DNA of 39,074 nt. Source: an uncultured Bacteroidota bacterium. GTDB taxonomy: Bacteria; Bacteroidota; Bacteroidia; Flavobacteriales; Flavobacteriaceae. The notes beneath the pieces are model-generated. The model had not been told where the DNA came from and did not search any database. It saw only the letters and a list, made by a program, of their open reading frames with translations. Positions 38,840 through 39,074 of the stretch are shown in pieces (position 1 is the first letter of the stretch; every line of letters starts with the position of its first letter). Position numbers and translations under genes: made by a program. The stretch covers positions 1-39,074 of the forward strand of contig CACEKG010000009.1 of the NCBI GenBank assembly GCA_902560065.1. Direction: 5' to 3'.

Positions 38840-39074
38840 ATGGAAGATATTTTATCATACTTTGAGTCACTTAATCCAATTAAGGGAGCATTTATTGCTA
38901 CTTTATTTACATGGGGTTTAACAGCTCTAGGAGCCTCTTTAGTTTTTTTTGTAAAAACTATGAACAGAACGTTTCTTGACGCGATGCTTGGTTTTACTGG
39001 TGGTGTTATGGTTGCTGCAAGCTTTTGGAGTTTATTGGCTCCAGGAATTGAAATGAGTGAGGGAGAAGGTTTTG
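38840..39074 (+). CDS. 5' part of a ZIP-family metal transporter
   Basis: The frame starts at ATG 38840 and leaves the window after about 78 codons. The visible part shows MEDILSYFESLNPIKGAF, then a first membrane helix (FIATLFTWGLTALGASLVFFV). KTMNRTFLDAMLGFTGGVMVAAS leads into a second helix (WSLLAPGIEMSE). The GFTGGVMVAASFWSLL segment is typical of ZIP/ZupT zinc and iron transporters. It should sit in the inner membrane; metal preference cannot be read from this part. Confidence 0.88.
   Translation, partial: MEDILSYFESLNPIKGAFIATLFTWGLTALGASLVFFVKTMNRTFLDAMLGFTGGVMVAASFWSLLAPGIEMSEGEGF

Noticed and set aside
1-39074. CRISPR arrays, insertion sequences, integrases or defence genes
   Set aside because: I found no regularly spaced direct repeats, transposase motifs or recognisable defence proteins. 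All large frames fit housekeeping, surface-sugar, transport or hypothetical classes.

Overview
The window looks like chromosome from a streamlined, very AT-rich member of the Bacteroidetes, most likely an uncultured marine flavobacterium. The supporting signs are: TAnnTTTG-type promoter boxes in place of the E. coli -10/-35; almost no Shine-Dalgarno sequences and many TTG/GTG starts; a TonB receptor under a TPP riboswitch; the gene order rplM-rpsI-rpsB-tsf; a DUF3127 protein; a flavobacterial-type lycopene cyclase; and packing so tight that convergent genes share stop-codon bases. No rRNA gene is present, so the taxonomic call is an inference.

Region 1 (1-10590, + strand) is a surface-polysaccharide (O-antigen/capsule) cluster. 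It holds the tail of a gene entering from the left, a DegT-type sugar aminotransferase, a GT-A-like glycosyltransferase, the three-enzyme UDP-N-acetyl-L-fucosamine route (fnlA/capE, fnlB/capF, fnlC/capG), a WbuB-type glycosyltransferase, an FdtA/QdtA ketoisomerase and the full dTDP-L-rhamnose set rmlA-rmlC-rmlD-rmlB. The aminotransferase and ketoisomerase should draw off the RmlB product to make a dTDP-3-amino-3,6-dideoxyhexose. The cluster could therefore feed three different deoxysugars into one glycan.

Region 2 (10638-12728) holds rplU-rpmA (L21, L27) facing ahcY, with a hairpin at the convergence.

Region 3 (12779-18375) starts with a phosphopantetheinyl transferase. It then has a probable vitamin B1 uptake module: an MTH1187/YkoF-like thiamine-binding protein, a PnuC/PnuT permease, a NadR-like P-loop kinase, a TPP riboswitch with an attached terminator-like hairpin, and a TonB-dependent receptor. 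A lipoprotein with a degenerate Rieske-like fold and a secreted hypothetical protein follow on the other strand.

Region 4 (18376-29907) is housekeeping: greA with a terminator-like leader hairpin, a HIT hydrolase, an orphan histidine kinase, a DUF3127 protein with an SSB-like tip, tag, tsf, rpsB, rpsI, rplM, polA, tadA, a cold-shock protein, a small membrane protein and aspS. The PolA protein has lost two of the acidic residues of its proofreading site.

Region 5 (29919-36535) is one efflux operon on the minus strand: TetR regulator, TolC-like protein, membrane-fusion protein, RND pump. Region 6 (36622-39074) has a prenyl diphosphate synthase, lycopene cyclase and the start of a ZIP metal transporter. 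I saw no CRISPR array, tRNA, insertion sequence, integrase or defence island, and no gene-free stretch over 300 bases. The observations most worth follow-up are the PolA active-site losses, the thiamine module with its kinase and riboswitch layout, the greA leader hairpin and the DUF3127 protein with an SSB-like tip.
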